Part shown: positions 25,483 to 34,756 of the stretch, piece by piece | How the letters are laid out: each line of letters starts with the position of its first letter | Numbering within the stretch: the stretch's first letter is position 1 | DNA from: AC-37 sp036386455 | Lineage (GTDB): Bacteria; Actinomycetota; Thermoleophilia; Solirubrobacterales; Thermoleophilaceae | Length of the DNA stretch: 64,000 bases | Assembly: GCA_036386455.1 (NCBI GenBank) | Contig: DASVVS010000033.1 | Span: 1 to 64,000, forward strand | Direction: 5' to 3' | Notes under the pieces: model-generated | Told to the model about the DNA's origin: nothing | Seen by the model: only the letters and a program-made list of their open reading frames with translations | Database searches by the model: none | Position numbers and translations under genes: made by a program

Positions 25483-25973
25483 AGCGGCGCGCGCAGGCGC
25501 ACCTGCGGCGGCGCCTCCTCGGCTGAGAGCGAGGCGATGCGCTCGCGCTTCTCCCCACCGTCGGCGGCGAAGCCGAAGCGCCTGTAGAGCCGCCGCGCCC
25601 GCTCGTTGCCGGCGAGCAGCCACACCACGGCCTCCTTCGCCCCGTGCTCGCGCAGGAGCTCCAGCCCGGCCCCGAGAAGCGCCGCGCCCGCGCCGCTTCC
25701 CCACCGCCCGGGGTCCACGTACAGCGCGGCCACCTCGCCCCCGCCCGGCTCCAGCGCGCAGAAGCCGGCCACCGCGCCCTCGTGCTCGGCGACGAGCGTC
25801 GGCGGCGCATCCGCGCCGGCCAGCCGCTCCTCCCACGCCCGGCGGCGCACGCCGACCGACAGTCCGTCGAGCACCGCGTCCGGCAGGAGACCGCGGTAAC
25901 CCGCGCGCCAGGCGCCCACGTGGATCTCCGCGATGGCGGCGGCGTCGGCCGGCCCCGCTCGCCGGACCCGCAC
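25479..25973 (-). CDS. GNAT-family N-acetyltransferase
   Basis: A 164-residue GCN5-related acetyltransferase. The N-terminal RRAGPADAAAIAEIHVGAWRAGYRG is the usual first helix, and the acetyl-CoA loop is VDPGRWGSGAGAALL (about 91-105), close to the R/Q-x-x-G-x-G/A pattern. The C-terminal NERARRLYRRFGF is motif B. The acceptor is unknown. The GTG at 25973 lies 4 nt after the metallophosphoesterase stop, so both are probably on one transcript. Confidence 0.85.
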   Translation of the reverse strand: MRVRRAGPADAAAIAEIHVGAWRAGYRGLLPDAVLDGLSVGVRRRAWEERLAGADAPPTLVAEHEGAVAGFCALEPGGGEVAALYVDPGRWGSGAGAALLGAGLELLREHGAKEAVVWLLAGNERARRLYRRFGFAADGGEKRERIASLSAEEAPPQVRLRAPL

Positions 25974-25977
25974 GGCG

Positions 25978-26733
25978 CTAGTGGATCGGCGTGGTCGGCC
26001 GGCGCGGCGAGCTCAGCTCGAAGACCCAGAACTCGCGCCCCATGACCGGCACCGACACGTTGTAGACGGGCGAGTCGCCGATCTTCCCCTCGAACGTGCC
26101 CGCATGCGCGTGCCCGTGCAGGACGAGGTCGGGGGCGTGCTCGCGGATCGGAGCGGCCAGCCGGTCGCTGCCGAGGAAGGCCCAGATGCCGGGCGGCTCG
26201 CCCTCGAGCGTCTCGCCGGTGGGCGCGTAGTGCAGCAGCACGATCCGGAACGGGCACTGCGCGACCTCGCGCAGCCCGCGGTCGAGCGCCTCGATGTCCT
26301 GGCTGGTGGTGGCGTACACGTCGCGGAGCTGGCGCTCGCCGAAGTCGGGCAGGTTCGATCCGGCGAACCCGCCGACGAACCCCTTCAGCCCGACGATCCC
26401 GACCTCGTGGCCGCCGATGTCGAGCACCTTCGTCTCGCGTTCGAGCACCACGATCCCCTCCGCCTCGAGCACGGCGCGGAACTCGTCGCCGCGGTCGGCG
26501 TGCAGGTCGTGGTTGCCGAGCACGACGACGATCGGCACGTGGCAGGGCTGGACCGCCTCGGCGAACATCTTCGCCTGCTCCGGCTCGCCGTGCGTGGTGA
26601 GGTCGCCGGCGACCAGGATCGCGTCGCAGTCGCCCTCCAGGCCCGCGAAGGCCGCGGCCACCTCCGCCCGGTTGGCCTCGCGGATGTGCACGTCGCCGGC
26701 GGCGGCGATGCGGATGGGTCCTGTTGAGTCCAC
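25978..26733 (-). CDS. calcineurin-like metallophosphoesterase
   Basis: A 251-residue phosphoesterase with the complete metal-ligand series: GDVH (13-16), GDL (43-45), GNHD (73-76), LLHYAP and GHAHAG. It should hydrolyse a phosphomono- or diester in the cytoplasm; the substrate is unknown. Two GTG starts are possible: 26763, which would overlap the divergent start at 26757, and 26733, preferred here because it leaves room for a divergent promoter. The GNAT gene follows 4 nt downstream. Confidence 0.85.
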   Translation of the reverse strand: MDSTGPIRIAAAGDVHIREANRAEVAAAFAGLEGDCDAILVAGDLTTHGEPEQAKMFAEAVQPCHVPIVVVLGNHDLHADRGDEFRAVLEAEGIVVLERETKVLDIGGHEVGIVGLKGFVGGFAGSNLPDFGERQLRDVYATTSQDIEALDRGLREVAQCPFRIVLLHYAPTGETLEGEPPGIWAFLGSDRLAAPIREHAPDLVLHGHAHAGTFEGKIGDSPVYNVSVPVMGREFWVFELSSPRRPTTPIH

Positions 26734-26740
26734 ATCTGGT

Positions 26741-26750
26741 TGGGTATCAG
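26741..26750. promoter_or_regulatory. overlapping divergent -10-like sequences
   Basis: On the plus strand TATCAG (26745-26750) ends 6 nt before the ATG at 26757. On the minus strand TACCCA (26746-26741) ends 7 nt before the GTG at 26733. Both are imperfect -10 hexamers at leaderless spacing. Confidence 0.35.
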
Positions 26751-26756
26751 ATCCAG

Positions 26757-27404
26757 ATGCCACGCAGCGAGACGATGCAGGCGATCGCGGAGTCGATGAA
26801 GAAGGCCGCGGCCGCGCTCCGGGAGGACGAGATCCCGTTCCTGCTGGCCGGGAGCCTGGCCTCCTGGGCTCGCGGCGGGCCGGAGACCTCGCACGATCTC
26901 GACTTCGTGGTCAAGCCCGAGGACGCCGAGCGGGCTCTGGAGGCACTGGCCAAGGCGGGCATGAGGACGGAGAAGCCGCCCGAGGAGTGGCTCTACAAGG
27001 CGTGGGACGGTGACGTGCTGGTGGACGTCATCTTCAACCCGAGCGGGATCACGCCGGACGACGACGTGATGGCCCGCGGCGACGTGCTGAGCGTGATGAG
27101 CATGGAGCTCAACGTGATGGCGATCGAGGACGTGCTGGCGACGAAGCTGAACGCGCTCACCCAGCACTCGCTCCGCTACGAGGGCCTGCTGGACATCGCG
27201 CGGGCGCTGCGCGAGCAGATCGACTGGGACGCCGTGCGCCAGCGCGCCAGAGACACGCCGTTCGCGCGCGCCTTCTTCGTGATGATCGACGGGCTGGGGA
27301 TCGCACCGCTGCCGGAGGGCGAGCCGGGCGGCGGCGGGCTCGGAGGCGGGGCCCCGAGCGGCGGCGGCGACGGGCGCGTGCGGGTGGACGTGACGACGGC
27401 ATGA
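26757..27404 (+). CDS. nucleotidyltransferase-fold protein (AbiEii/NTP_transf-like)
   Basis: A 215-residue protein. The N-terminal helix is followed by FLLAGSLASWARGG...SHDLDFVV, the GS-x(n)-DxD pattern (Gly32-Ser33, Asp47, Asp49) of the polymerase-beta-like nucleotidyltransferase fold. A third acidic position may be Asp in DVLVDVIF. The C-terminus ends in a Gly-rich tail (GGGGLGGGAPSGGG). The family includes antibiotic-modifying enzymes and AbiEii-type toxins; no antitoxin-like gene lies beside it. Its TGA overlaps the ATG of the Rieske gene (ATGA), so the two are coupled. Confidence 0.7.
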   Translation: MPRSETMQAIAESMKKAAAALREDEIPFLLAGSLASWARGGPETSHDLDFVVKPEDAERALEALAKAGMRTEKPPEEWLYKAWDGDVLVDVIFNPSGITPDDDVMARGDVLSVMSMELNVMAIEDVLATKLNALTQHSLRYEGLLDIARALREQIDWDAVRQRARDTPFARAFFVMIDGLGIAPLPEGEPGGGGLGGGAPSGGGDGRVRVDVTTA

Positions 27405-28276
27405 AGCGGCCGACGCCACTCGAGCCCGTGATCGCCGCCCTCGAGGGCGCGGGAGTTCTCGACGCACCCGGCAAGGCGGTCGGGAAGCGGGTGCGCGGCG
27501 CGCTGTCGCCGGGCCGCTTCAAGGACGCGCTCAGCGGCACGTGGCTCGGCCACGCGGTCCACCCGCTGCTGACCGACGTGGTGATCGGGTCGTTCATGAG
27601 CGCCACGCTCCTCGACCTCCTCGGCGGCGACGACGACGGCCGGGCGCAGGAGCGCCTGATCGGCGTGGGGATCGCCGCCTACGGCCCCACCGCGCTGACC
27701 GGCGTGAACGACTGGGCCGACACCGAGCCGGCCGACGACGGCGTGCGCCGCGTCGGGCTGGTGCACGCCTCGACGAACGCCGCCGCGCTGACGCTCCAGA
27801 TCGCGTCGCTGGCCGCGCGCCGCAGCGGCGACCGCCGCCGCGGAGCCCTCCTCGGCGCCGCGGGCACGGCGATCATGGGCTTCGGCGGCTTCCTGGGCGG
27901 CCACCTGTCGTTCGCCCAGGGCGTCGGCCCGGACCAGACCGTGTTCGATCCGGGCTCGGACGAGTGGACGCCGGTGCGCGACGCCGGCGAGCTGCCCGAG
28001 GGCGAGCTCGTGCGCGCGGTGGCCGACGACACCCCGCTCGTGCTGCTGCGGCGCGCCGGCCGCATCCACGCCCTGCACGACCGCTGCTCCCACCGCGGCT
28101 GCCCGCTGAGCGGCGTCGGCGAGATCGACGGCGACGTGCTCGAGTGCGGCTGCCACGGCTCGCGCTTCTCGCTGGAGGACGGCTCGGTCCTGCGCGGGCC
28201 GGCGACGGCGCCGCAGCCGGCGTTCGAGGTGCGCGAGGCCGGCGGCGGGCTCGAGGTCCGTAGGCGCTCGCCCTAG
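27401..28276 (+). CDS. DUF2231 membrane domain fused to Rieske [2Fe-2S] domain
   Basis: A 291-residue fusion. Residues about 45-178 contain four hydrophobic segments beginning with GHAVHPLLTDVVIGSF, the DUF2231 type. Residues about 185-288 are a Rieske domain with CSHRGC (Cys229, His231) and CGCH (Cys249, His252), spaced as needed for the cluster. An electron-transfer role at the membrane is likely; the redox partner is not in the window. The cluster lies C-terminal to the last helix and by helix count could face either side. It is coupled through ATGA to the nucleotidyltransferase-like gene. Confidence 0.88.
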   Translation: MKRPTPLEPVIAALEGAGVLDAPGKAVGKRVRGALSPGRFKDALSGTWLGHAVHPLLTDVVIGSFMSATLLDLLGGDDDGRAQERLIGVGIAAYGPTALTGVNDWADTEPADDGVRRVGLVHASTNAAALTLQIASLAARRSGDRRRGALLGAAGTAIMGFGGFLGGHLSFAQGVGPDQTVFDPGSDEWTPVRDAGELPEGELVRAVADDTPLVLLRRAGRIHALHDRCSHRGCPLSGVGEIDGDVLECGCHGSRFSLEDGSVLRGPATAPQPAFEVREAGGGLEVRRRSP

Positions 28277-28312
28277 GCGCGCGGCGAAAACGCCCCCTGA
28301 CGCGCGGCCGGT

Positions 28313-28318
28313 TAGCCT
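28313..28318 (+). promoter_or_regulatory. -10 hexamer (TAGCCT), leaderless-type
   Basis: TAGCCT ends 6 nt before the ATG at 28325, with no SD between them. Confidence 0.6.
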
Positions 28319-28324
28319 GCGCCG

Positions 28325-28816
28325 ATGGCACATTCCAACGACGAGTTGATCCAGCGCTTCTACGACGCCTTCGCGCGTGGCGACGGAGAGGCAATGGCCG
28401 CCTGCTACGCGCCGGACGCCCGCTTCTCCGACCCGGTCTTCACCGATCTTCGCGGTGAGGAGCCTGGCGCGATGTGGCGGATGCTGACCGGGCGGGCAAA
28501 GGACCTCGAGGTACGGCTCGAGGAGCACGAGGCGGACGACGAGCGCGGCAGCGCCCACTGGCTCGCGGACTACACGTTCAGGACCGGACGCCGCGTGCAC
28601 AACGACGTCCGCGCGGAGTTCACGTTCCGCGACGGCCTGATAGCCGAGCACCGCGACTCGTTCTCCTTCCACCGCTGGTCGCGCCAGGCGCTCGGGCCCC
28701 CCGGGCTGCTGCTGGGCTGGACCCCGATCGTGCGCGGCAAGGTGCAGCGAGAGGCCCGGGCGGGCCTCGACGAGTTCAGGGGCGGCAACGGGCAGGCCGC
28801 CGGCGGCTCGCCCTAG
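28325..28816 (+). CDS. SnoaL/NTF2-like protein
   Basis: A 163-residue cytosolic protein with the NTF2-like fold: N-terminal helix ELIQRFYDAFARGDGEAMAACYAPDARFSDPVF, the classic polyketide-cyclase-like/ketosteroid-isomerase-like opening, then strands ending RVHNDVRAEFTFRDGLIAEHRDSFSFHRW. The C-terminal 50 residues include a hydrophobic PPGLLLGWTPIVRG stretch. Members range from isomerases to binding proteins, so no reaction is proposed. Promoter TAGCCT 6 nt upstream. It shares its CTAG stop with secG. Confidence 0.82.
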   Translation: MAHSNDELIQRFYDAFARGDGEAMAACYAPDARFSDPVFTDLRGEEPGAMWRMLTGRAKDLEVRLEEHEADDERGSAHWLADYTFRTGRRVHNDVRAEFTFRDGLIAEHRDSFSFHRWSRQALGPPGLLLGWTPIVRGKVQREARAGLDEFRGGNGQAAGGSP

Positions 28817-29040
28817 AAGAACTTCAGCAGGACGAAGATGTTGATCACGAAGAGGATCGCGAAGAAGATCGTCCAGCGGTCCAGGTTGCGCTCGACGAGC
28901 GAGCCGCCGCCGAAGGGGCCGCTGCCGCCGCCGACGCCGAAGGCTCCGGAGAGGCCGGCGTCCTTGCCCGAATGCAGCAGTACGAGCAGCACGACCATCA
29001 CCGAGAGGGCGACCTGGACGAGGGAGAGGATCTTCTCCAT
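28813..29040 (-). CDS. secG: preprotein translocase subunit SecG
   Basis: A 75-residue protein with two transmembrane helices (about 5-23 and 56-74) separated by a Gly-rich cytoplasmic loop (SGAFGVGGGSGPFGGGS), the standard SecG layout. It is the accessory subunit of SecYEG and stimulates protein export. The ATG at 29040 is preceded by TAACCT at 8 nt, which overlaps the TAA of the CcmI-like gene, so it can be transcribed separately from that gene. Confidence 0.92.
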   Translation of the reverse strand: MEKILSLVQVALSVMVVLLVLLHSGKDAGLSGAFGVGGGSGPFGGGSLVERNLDRWTIFFAILFVINIFVLLKFF

Positions 29041-29048
29041 GGGCGCGT

Positions 29049-29054
29049 AGGTTA
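29049..29054 (-). promoter_or_regulatory. -10 hexamer (TAACCT) embedded in the upstream stop codon
   Basis: On the minus strand TAACCT ends 8 nt before the secG ATG. Its first three bases are the TAA stop codon (29054-29052) of the upstream CcmI-like gene. The same CTAACCT arrangement recurs before argS. Confidence 0.55.
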
Positions 29055-29381
29055 GCCGGGCGGGGCGGGCGCGTCGGACGCGGGCGTGTCGGGCGCGGCG
29101 GGCGGCTCCGCCTCCTCCAGCTCGTCCAGCTCGCGCAGGATCGCGATCGCCTGCGCGCGCAGCTCGCGGTCCACCAGCCGCCAGTCCTCCGCGGAGAGCT
29201 TGCCCATCTCGCGGTCCAGCTCGGCGTCGCGGATCTCGCGGTACTTCGCCTCCTTCGAGTCCTCGAGCACCCGCCGCCGAGCGTCGTCGGTCTCGGCCTC
29301 CTCCTGTGGCCGCCGCAGCGGCCCCATCACCACGAGGGCGACAGCGACCGCGAGCAACACGAACGCGATCGCGAAGTCCAC
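29052..29381 (-). CDS. CcmI-like N-terminal domain protein, single-pass membrane
   Basis: A 109-residue protein: an N-terminal helix (about 3-21, FAIAFVLLAVAVALVVMG), then a charged helix with SKEAKYREIRDAELDREMGKLS and EDWRLVDRELRAQAIAILRELDELE, and a Pro/Ala-rich end. The middle closely resembles the coiled segment after the first helix of CcmI/CycH, a chaperone that hands apocytochrome c to the heme lyase. It lacks the TPR part. CcmF and CcmE are encoded 0.75 kb away, which supports the reading (inference). GTG start preceded by TAGACT at 6 nt. Confidence 0.65.
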   Translation of the reverse strand: MDFAIAFVLLAVAVALVVMGPLRRPQEEAETDDARRRVLEDSKEAKYREIRDAELDREMGKLSAEDWRLVDRELRAQAIAILRELDELEEAEPPAAPDTPASDAPAPPG

Positions 29382-29387
29382 CCGGCG

Positions 29388-29393
29388 AGTCTA
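29388..29393 (-). promoter_or_regulatory. -10 hexamer (TAGACT), leaderless-type
   Basis: On the minus strand TAGACT ends 6 nt before the GTG at 29381. Confidence 0.55.
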
Positions 29394-29422
29394 GGTGCGT
29401 GGCGCATCCGCACTCGCTGGTG

Positions 29423-29428
29423 CATAGT
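29423..29428 (+). promoter_or_regulatory. -10-like hexamer (CATAGT), leaderless-type
   Basis: CATAGT, four of six matches to TATAAT, ends 6 nt before the GTG at 29435, divergent from the TAGACT of the CcmI-like gene. Confidence 0.45.
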
Positions 29429-29434
29429 GGACCT

Positions 29435-30123
29435 GTGCGAAGGATCGCGACAGCGCTGTGCATGGCGCTCACCCTGGCGCTCGCCGCGGTCCCGGCCGAG
29501 GCCAAGGAGCCGCGCATGCGGGTCACCCTCTACGACGTCACAGAGGCCAAGGGGACCGTGAAGGTCACCTTCCACGGTGAGGAGCGCGCGGGCTGCCGCG
29601 AGCGCGGCGTCTGCTCCATCGGCGGCACCACGACCTACTCCTTCGGCGGGAAGCCCGAGTTCGGCCAGGTGATCTGGGCACGCCAGCACAAGCGCACCGT
29701 CGCGTTCTACGGCTTCTTCGAGACGAAGGGCCGGACGACGTCGGACGTCGTGGCCGCCGGCAACCCCGAGCACTGCGTGGACCGCACCGAGGTCGGCACC
29801 GACCTGATGATGTTCGAGCCGCGCAGCCGCCGCGTGCGCTTCGACTGGCGCGACTTCACGACCGACAGCGTCTTCCTCGGAGACGACGACCAGGTCTTCG
29901 ACACCCGCTGCGCCGGCCCGCACATGGAGGACTTCGAGGAGGGCGGGCTCCCGTTCGCCGACGTCCCCTACCGGGTCTTCCGCTCGCCGCGCGGCTCGTT
30001 CACGACCACCGGCTCCCGCCCCTTCGCCGGCGGTGGCTTCGCGGGCACGGTCGACTGGACCCTCTCGTACGGCTTCCGCTTCCGCGGCACCCGCGGCGGC
30101 GGCTGGTTCGCCGCTCCGATCGG

Positions 30124-30127
<4 letters not shown>
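29435..30127 (+). CDS. secreted protein, unknown function
   Basis: A 230-residue exported protein not assigned to a family. The signal peptide is about 1-22 (MRRIATALCMALTLALAAVPAEA). The mature part is beta-rich (VTLYDVTEAKGTVKVTFHGEERAGCRERGVC) with cysteines near 49, 54, 109 and 155 that may form disulfides, and ends in a strand-rich FRFRGTRGGGWFAAPIG. The GTG at 29435 is chosen for the signal peptide and the CATAGT promoter. It shares its CTAG stop with ccmF. Confidence 0.7.
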
Positions 30128-32289
<2,162 letters not shown>

Positions 32290-32316
32290 GGCGCTATCCG
32301 TCGAGCGATCACGCCG

Positions 32317-32736
32317 CTACAGCGTCTGACCGTCTTGCTTGTTCTTGAACTTCGACGGGCACTTCGTGACGAGCGTGTCGCGCTTGGCCATGAGCGTGCC
32401 CTCCCGCATCTCGCCCTCGATGAGGATCTCCCGGCCGTCCCGGAAGGGATCCGGGACGACACCCTTGTAGACCACGGGGATCGAGGCGGTGCCGTCGCGG
32501 TCGCGGACCCGGAAGTGGAGCGTCTGCCCGTCCTGGCCGCCGGTCCGCTTGATCGTGCCCGGCACGACCTTGCCGGTGACCTTGTAGTCGGTCCCCGGCC
32601 CGGCGTTCGCGATCTGCGACGGCTTGCGCGCCTCCGCCGCCCCGCTGAAGCTGGTGTAGACCAGCGCGCCGCCGAGGAGCACGGCGGCGGTGAGGGCCAC
32701 GACGAGGCGGATCGTCCGCTTGCGCTGCGGGTTCAC
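32317..32736 (-). CDS. ccmE: cytochrome c maturation heme chaperone CcmE, CxxxF variant
   Basis: A 139-residue membrane-anchored heme chaperone: N-terminal helix (about 10-28), then an OB-fold with VTGKVVPGTIKR, LHFRVRDRDGTASIPVVYKGVVPDPFRDG. In the common CcmE the heme-binding motif is HxxxY in LAKHDENY; here the corresponding place reads TKCPSKF (Cys126, Phe130), so the His is replaced by Cys, as in the CxxxY CcmE of some archaea and Desulfovibrio, and the Tyr is replaced by Phe. It hands heme to CcmF encoded next. GTG start at 32736. Confidence 0.88.
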   Translation of the reverse strand: MNPQRKRTIRLVVALTAAVLLGGALVYTSFSGAAEARKPSQIANAGPGTDYKVTGKVVPGTIKRTGGQDGQTLHFRVRDRDGTASIPVVYKGVVPDPFRDGREILIEGEMREGTLMAKRDTLVTKCPSKFKNKQDGQTL

Positions 32737-32806
32737 TGGGATCGATTATCGCAGGGCGATTCGCGTGCGCCCGCGCGCGAAGGCGCCTAAGCGGAGCGGC
32801 GCCCCG

Positions 32807-33157
32807 CTAGGCGGAGGCCGGGTCGCCGCCGCCCGCGCGGTCGCGCGAGTGGCCCTCCCCGGTCCAGGGCGCCAGCACCAGCACCAGGCGAGCGTCCTCG
32901 GTCGCCTTGACCTCGTGACGCTCGTTGGGGTCGAAGTGCACGAGGAGGCCGGGGCCGCCGGTCTCGCTGCCGCCCGAAGCGTTGATCTCCACGGTTCCGT
33001 CGGCGACGAAGATGTAGGCGCGCTCGTGCACCTGGTGGTCGTCGAGCGCCTCGCCCGCGGGCAGGTTGATCGCGATCAGGCGCGCCTCGCCGTCGGTCTT
33101 GAGCACCTTCGGCTTGTGGACCTCTACTTCGAGGGAGCGGATGTCCCAGCTTTCCAA
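32807..33157 (-). CDS. cupin-fold protein
   Basis: A 116-residue single-domain cupin. Cupin motif 1 is around DDHQVHERAYIFVADGTVEI and motif 2 around HFDPNERHEVKATED; the His/Glu ligands are mostly in place (His residues in DHQVHE and ERHEV). It may be a small sensor or metal-dependent enzyme. The TTG at 33157 is preferred because ACAGGAG lies 5 nt upstream; an ATG at 33205 would add 16 residues and overlap the ATPase gene stop. It probably follows the anti-sigma-type ATPase on one transcript. Confidence 0.75.
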   Translation of the reverse strand: MESWDIRSLEVEVHKPKVLKTDGEARLIAINLPAGEALDDHQVHERAYIFVADGTVEINASGGSETGGPGLLVHFDPNERHEVKATEDARLVLVLAPWTGEGHSRDRAGGGDPASA

Positions 33158-33194
33158 GTCGACTCCTGTTCTCGTTGATCCCGGGGGCCGCGCA

Positions 33195-33602
33195 TCATTC
33201 CGCAACCCGGCCCCCGCGCGTCGGCAGCCGCCCGTCCTCCGGCGCCATCTCGAACCACACGACGGTCCGCTCGCCGCCCTCCACGCCCCAGTCGTCGGCC
33301 AGGTGGTCCACGATCAGGAGGCCCCAGCCGCCCTCGTCGCCCTTCCGCGAGGGGCCGGGATCGAAGCCGCGGCCGGGGTCGGCGACCTCCACGCGCAGGC
33401 GGCCGCCGTCGAGCGCGAGCGTCAGCTCCAGCTTGCCGCGCGACGCGTGCTGGATCGCGTTCGAGACGAGCTCGCTGAGGCAGACGGAGGCGTCGTGCAG
33501 GCGGCGGCGGGGGAAGTCGCCGCCGAGTGCGTCGAGCGCGGTGCGAGCGGCCCGGACGGCCTGGGGTTCTCGGGTGAGACTGAGGCTCTTGCGCGCTGTC
33601 AA
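33195..33602 (-). CDS. anti-sigma-factor-type Ser kinase / GHKL ATPase (RsbW-like)
   Basis: A 135-residue HATPase_c_2 protein. The N box is CLSELVSNAIQHA (Glu44, Asn48), G1 is ADPGRGF (74-80) and G2 is GGWGLLIVDHLADDWGV. Such small GHKL proteins act as anti-sigma factors or switch kinases in partner-switching stress responses. No sigma or anti-anti-sigma gene is near. The start is uncertain: TTG 33602 is the only plausible in-frame codon upstream of the conserved part and has no good SD. Confidence 0.82.
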   Translation of the reverse strand: MTARKSLSLTREPQAVRAARTALDALGGDFPRRRLHDASVCLSELVSNAIQHASRGKLELTLALDGGRLRVEVADPGRGFDPGPSRKGDEGGWGLLIVDHLADDWGVEGGERTVVWFEMAPEDGRLPTRGGRVAE

Positions 33603-33651
33603 CGGGGAGGGTGCGTTCGGCCCCCCTGCCCGCGCGCCGGATGTTAGCCCG

Positions 33652-34704
33652 TCAGGCGCGCGAAGTGGCGCACCGGCGCCTGAGCGCGACGCCGGACCCG
33701 ATCATCGAGAGCCCGATCGCCAGGAACGGCGCCAGCGCAAGACCCGTGCTCGGCAGCGAGCCGCCGCCCGCCGTGCCCGCGGCCGCGCCGCTGCCGCTCT
33801 CGCCGCTCCCGGTCACGCCCTGGGTCCCGCCGGAGCCGCCGGAGCCGGAGCCGCCCGAGCCGCCGCCACCGGAGCCGCCGCCACCGGAGCCGCCCGACCC
33901 CGCGCCGGTCACGCGGACGGTCCCGGTCATGAACGGGTGCGGCTTGCAGAAGTACGAGAACGTGCCGGCCTTCTGGAAGGTCGCGGAGCCGCTCTGGCCG
34001 CTCGGCAGGTTGCCGGTGTCGAAGCTTCCGTCGCGGGCGGTGGCGGTGTGCGCCTCGTCGCCCGTGTTGCGCCACGTGACGGTCTCGCCGACGCTCACGG
34101 TGACCGACCTGGGCGCGAACGAGAAGTCGCGGATCGAGACCGACTGGGACGCGGCGGCCTGCACGCGCGCCGGATCCTCGGTCGCGCGCGGCTTGCGCGA
34201 GGGTTCCGCGCGGGGGGCGGAGCGATCCGGCTCGGGCTCGGCGGCGGAGCGGTCCGGCTGGGGCTCGGCGGCGGAGCGATCCGGCTCGGGCTCGGCGGCG
34301 GCCGGCTCCGGCTCGGCGGCGGAGCGGTCCGGCTCGGCCGGCGCGGGCTCCGTCACGGTCACGCTCGTCCGGGCGTCCGCGCTCTCGCCGGTCTCGTCGA
34401 GCACCCGCACGGCCACGCTGTGCGTGCCGGCGGTCCTGAACGCGTGCGCGAGCGTCGCCTGGGCGCCGGACTGGCGCTCGAAGGCGCCGTCGCCGTCGAG
34501 GTCCCACGCGTAGCTGGCGACCGTGCCGTCGGCGTCGCGCGAGCCCGAGGCGTCGAGCGCGACCGGGTCGCCGGCCGTCACGGACTCCGGGGAGACCGAC
34601 AGCGATGCGACCGGAGCGACCCTGCCGTCGTCGCCCGACCATGCGGGAACCGCGGACACGAGCAGTGCCGCGGCGGCCAGGATCGCGAGTCCAGCGCGCC
34701 TCAC
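33652..34704 (-). CDS. cell-surface PKD / plastocyanin-like copper protein with LPSTG anchor
   Basis: A 350-residue exported protein. Signal peptide about 1-23; PKD domain about 30-118 (DASGSRDADGTVASYAWDLDGDG); a 9-residue repeat linker of the AAEPEPDRS type (about 121-165); a cupredoxin domain about 185-266 with the type-1 copper ligands His219 (DEAHT), Cys253, His256 and Met259 in FCKPHPFM; a Gly/Ser linker; and a sortase-like end LPSTG (317-321) followed by a helix and RRRC. It probably carries out extracytoplasmic electron transfer. TAGGAT lies 7 nt before the GTG start. No sortase gene is in the window. Confidence 0.85.
   Translation of the reverse strand: MRRAGLAILAAAALLVSAVPAWSGDDGRVAPVASLSVSPESVTAGDPVALDASGSRDADGTVASYAWDLDGDGAFERQSGAQATLAHAFRTAGTHSVAVRVLDETGESADARTSVTVTEPAPAEPDRSAAEPEPAAAEPEPDRSAAEPQPDRSAAEPEPDRSAPRAEPSRKPRATEDPARVQAAASQSVSIRDFSFAPRSVTVSVGETVTWRNTGDEAHTATARDGSFDTGNLPSGQSGSATFQKAGTFSYFCKPHPFMTGTVRVTGAGSGGSGGGGSGGGGSGGSGSGGSGGTQGVTGSGESGSGAAAGTAGGGSLPSTGLALAPFLAIGLSMIGSGVALRRRCATSRA
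34220..34340 (-). repeat. 27-bp tandem coding repeat
   Basis: About four copies of a 27-bp unit beginning GAGCGATCCGGCTCGGGCTC (34220, 34247, 34274, then degenerate) encode the AAEPEPDRS linker of the plastocyanin-like protein. Copy number could vary by slippage. Confidence 0.75.
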
Positions 34705-34711
34705 GTCGGCG

Positions 34712-34717
34712 ATCCTA
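34712..34717 (-). promoter_or_regulatory. -10 hexamer (TAGGAT), leaderless-type
   Basis: On the minus strand TAGGAT ends 7 nt before the GTG at 34704. Confidence 0.55.
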
Positions 34718-34756
34718 GTCGCATACCGGGACCTACGTACACGGTCCCGCCCGGGT

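Noticed and set aside
23344..25836. An 830-codon minus-strand frame opposite the kinase, surface protein and SDR genes
   Set aside because: Composition is typical of a shadow frame; the plus-strand genes have domains, SD sites and a terminator.
26757..27404. Nucleotidyltransferase-like gene as the toxin half of an AbiE-type toxin-antitoxin pair
   Set aside because: The neighbouring genes are a metallophosphoesterase and a Rieske protein, with no AbiEi-like antitoxin.
33586..33602. TTGACA overlapping the proposed TTG start of the GHKL ATPase as a -35 box
   Set aside because: No -10 lies 16-19 bp downstream on that strand and the frame is coding from here.
34220..34340. Regular 27-bp direct repeats that might suggest a CRISPR or iteron array
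   Set aside because: Units are contiguous, in frame and encode AAEPEPDRS linkers; there are no spacers.
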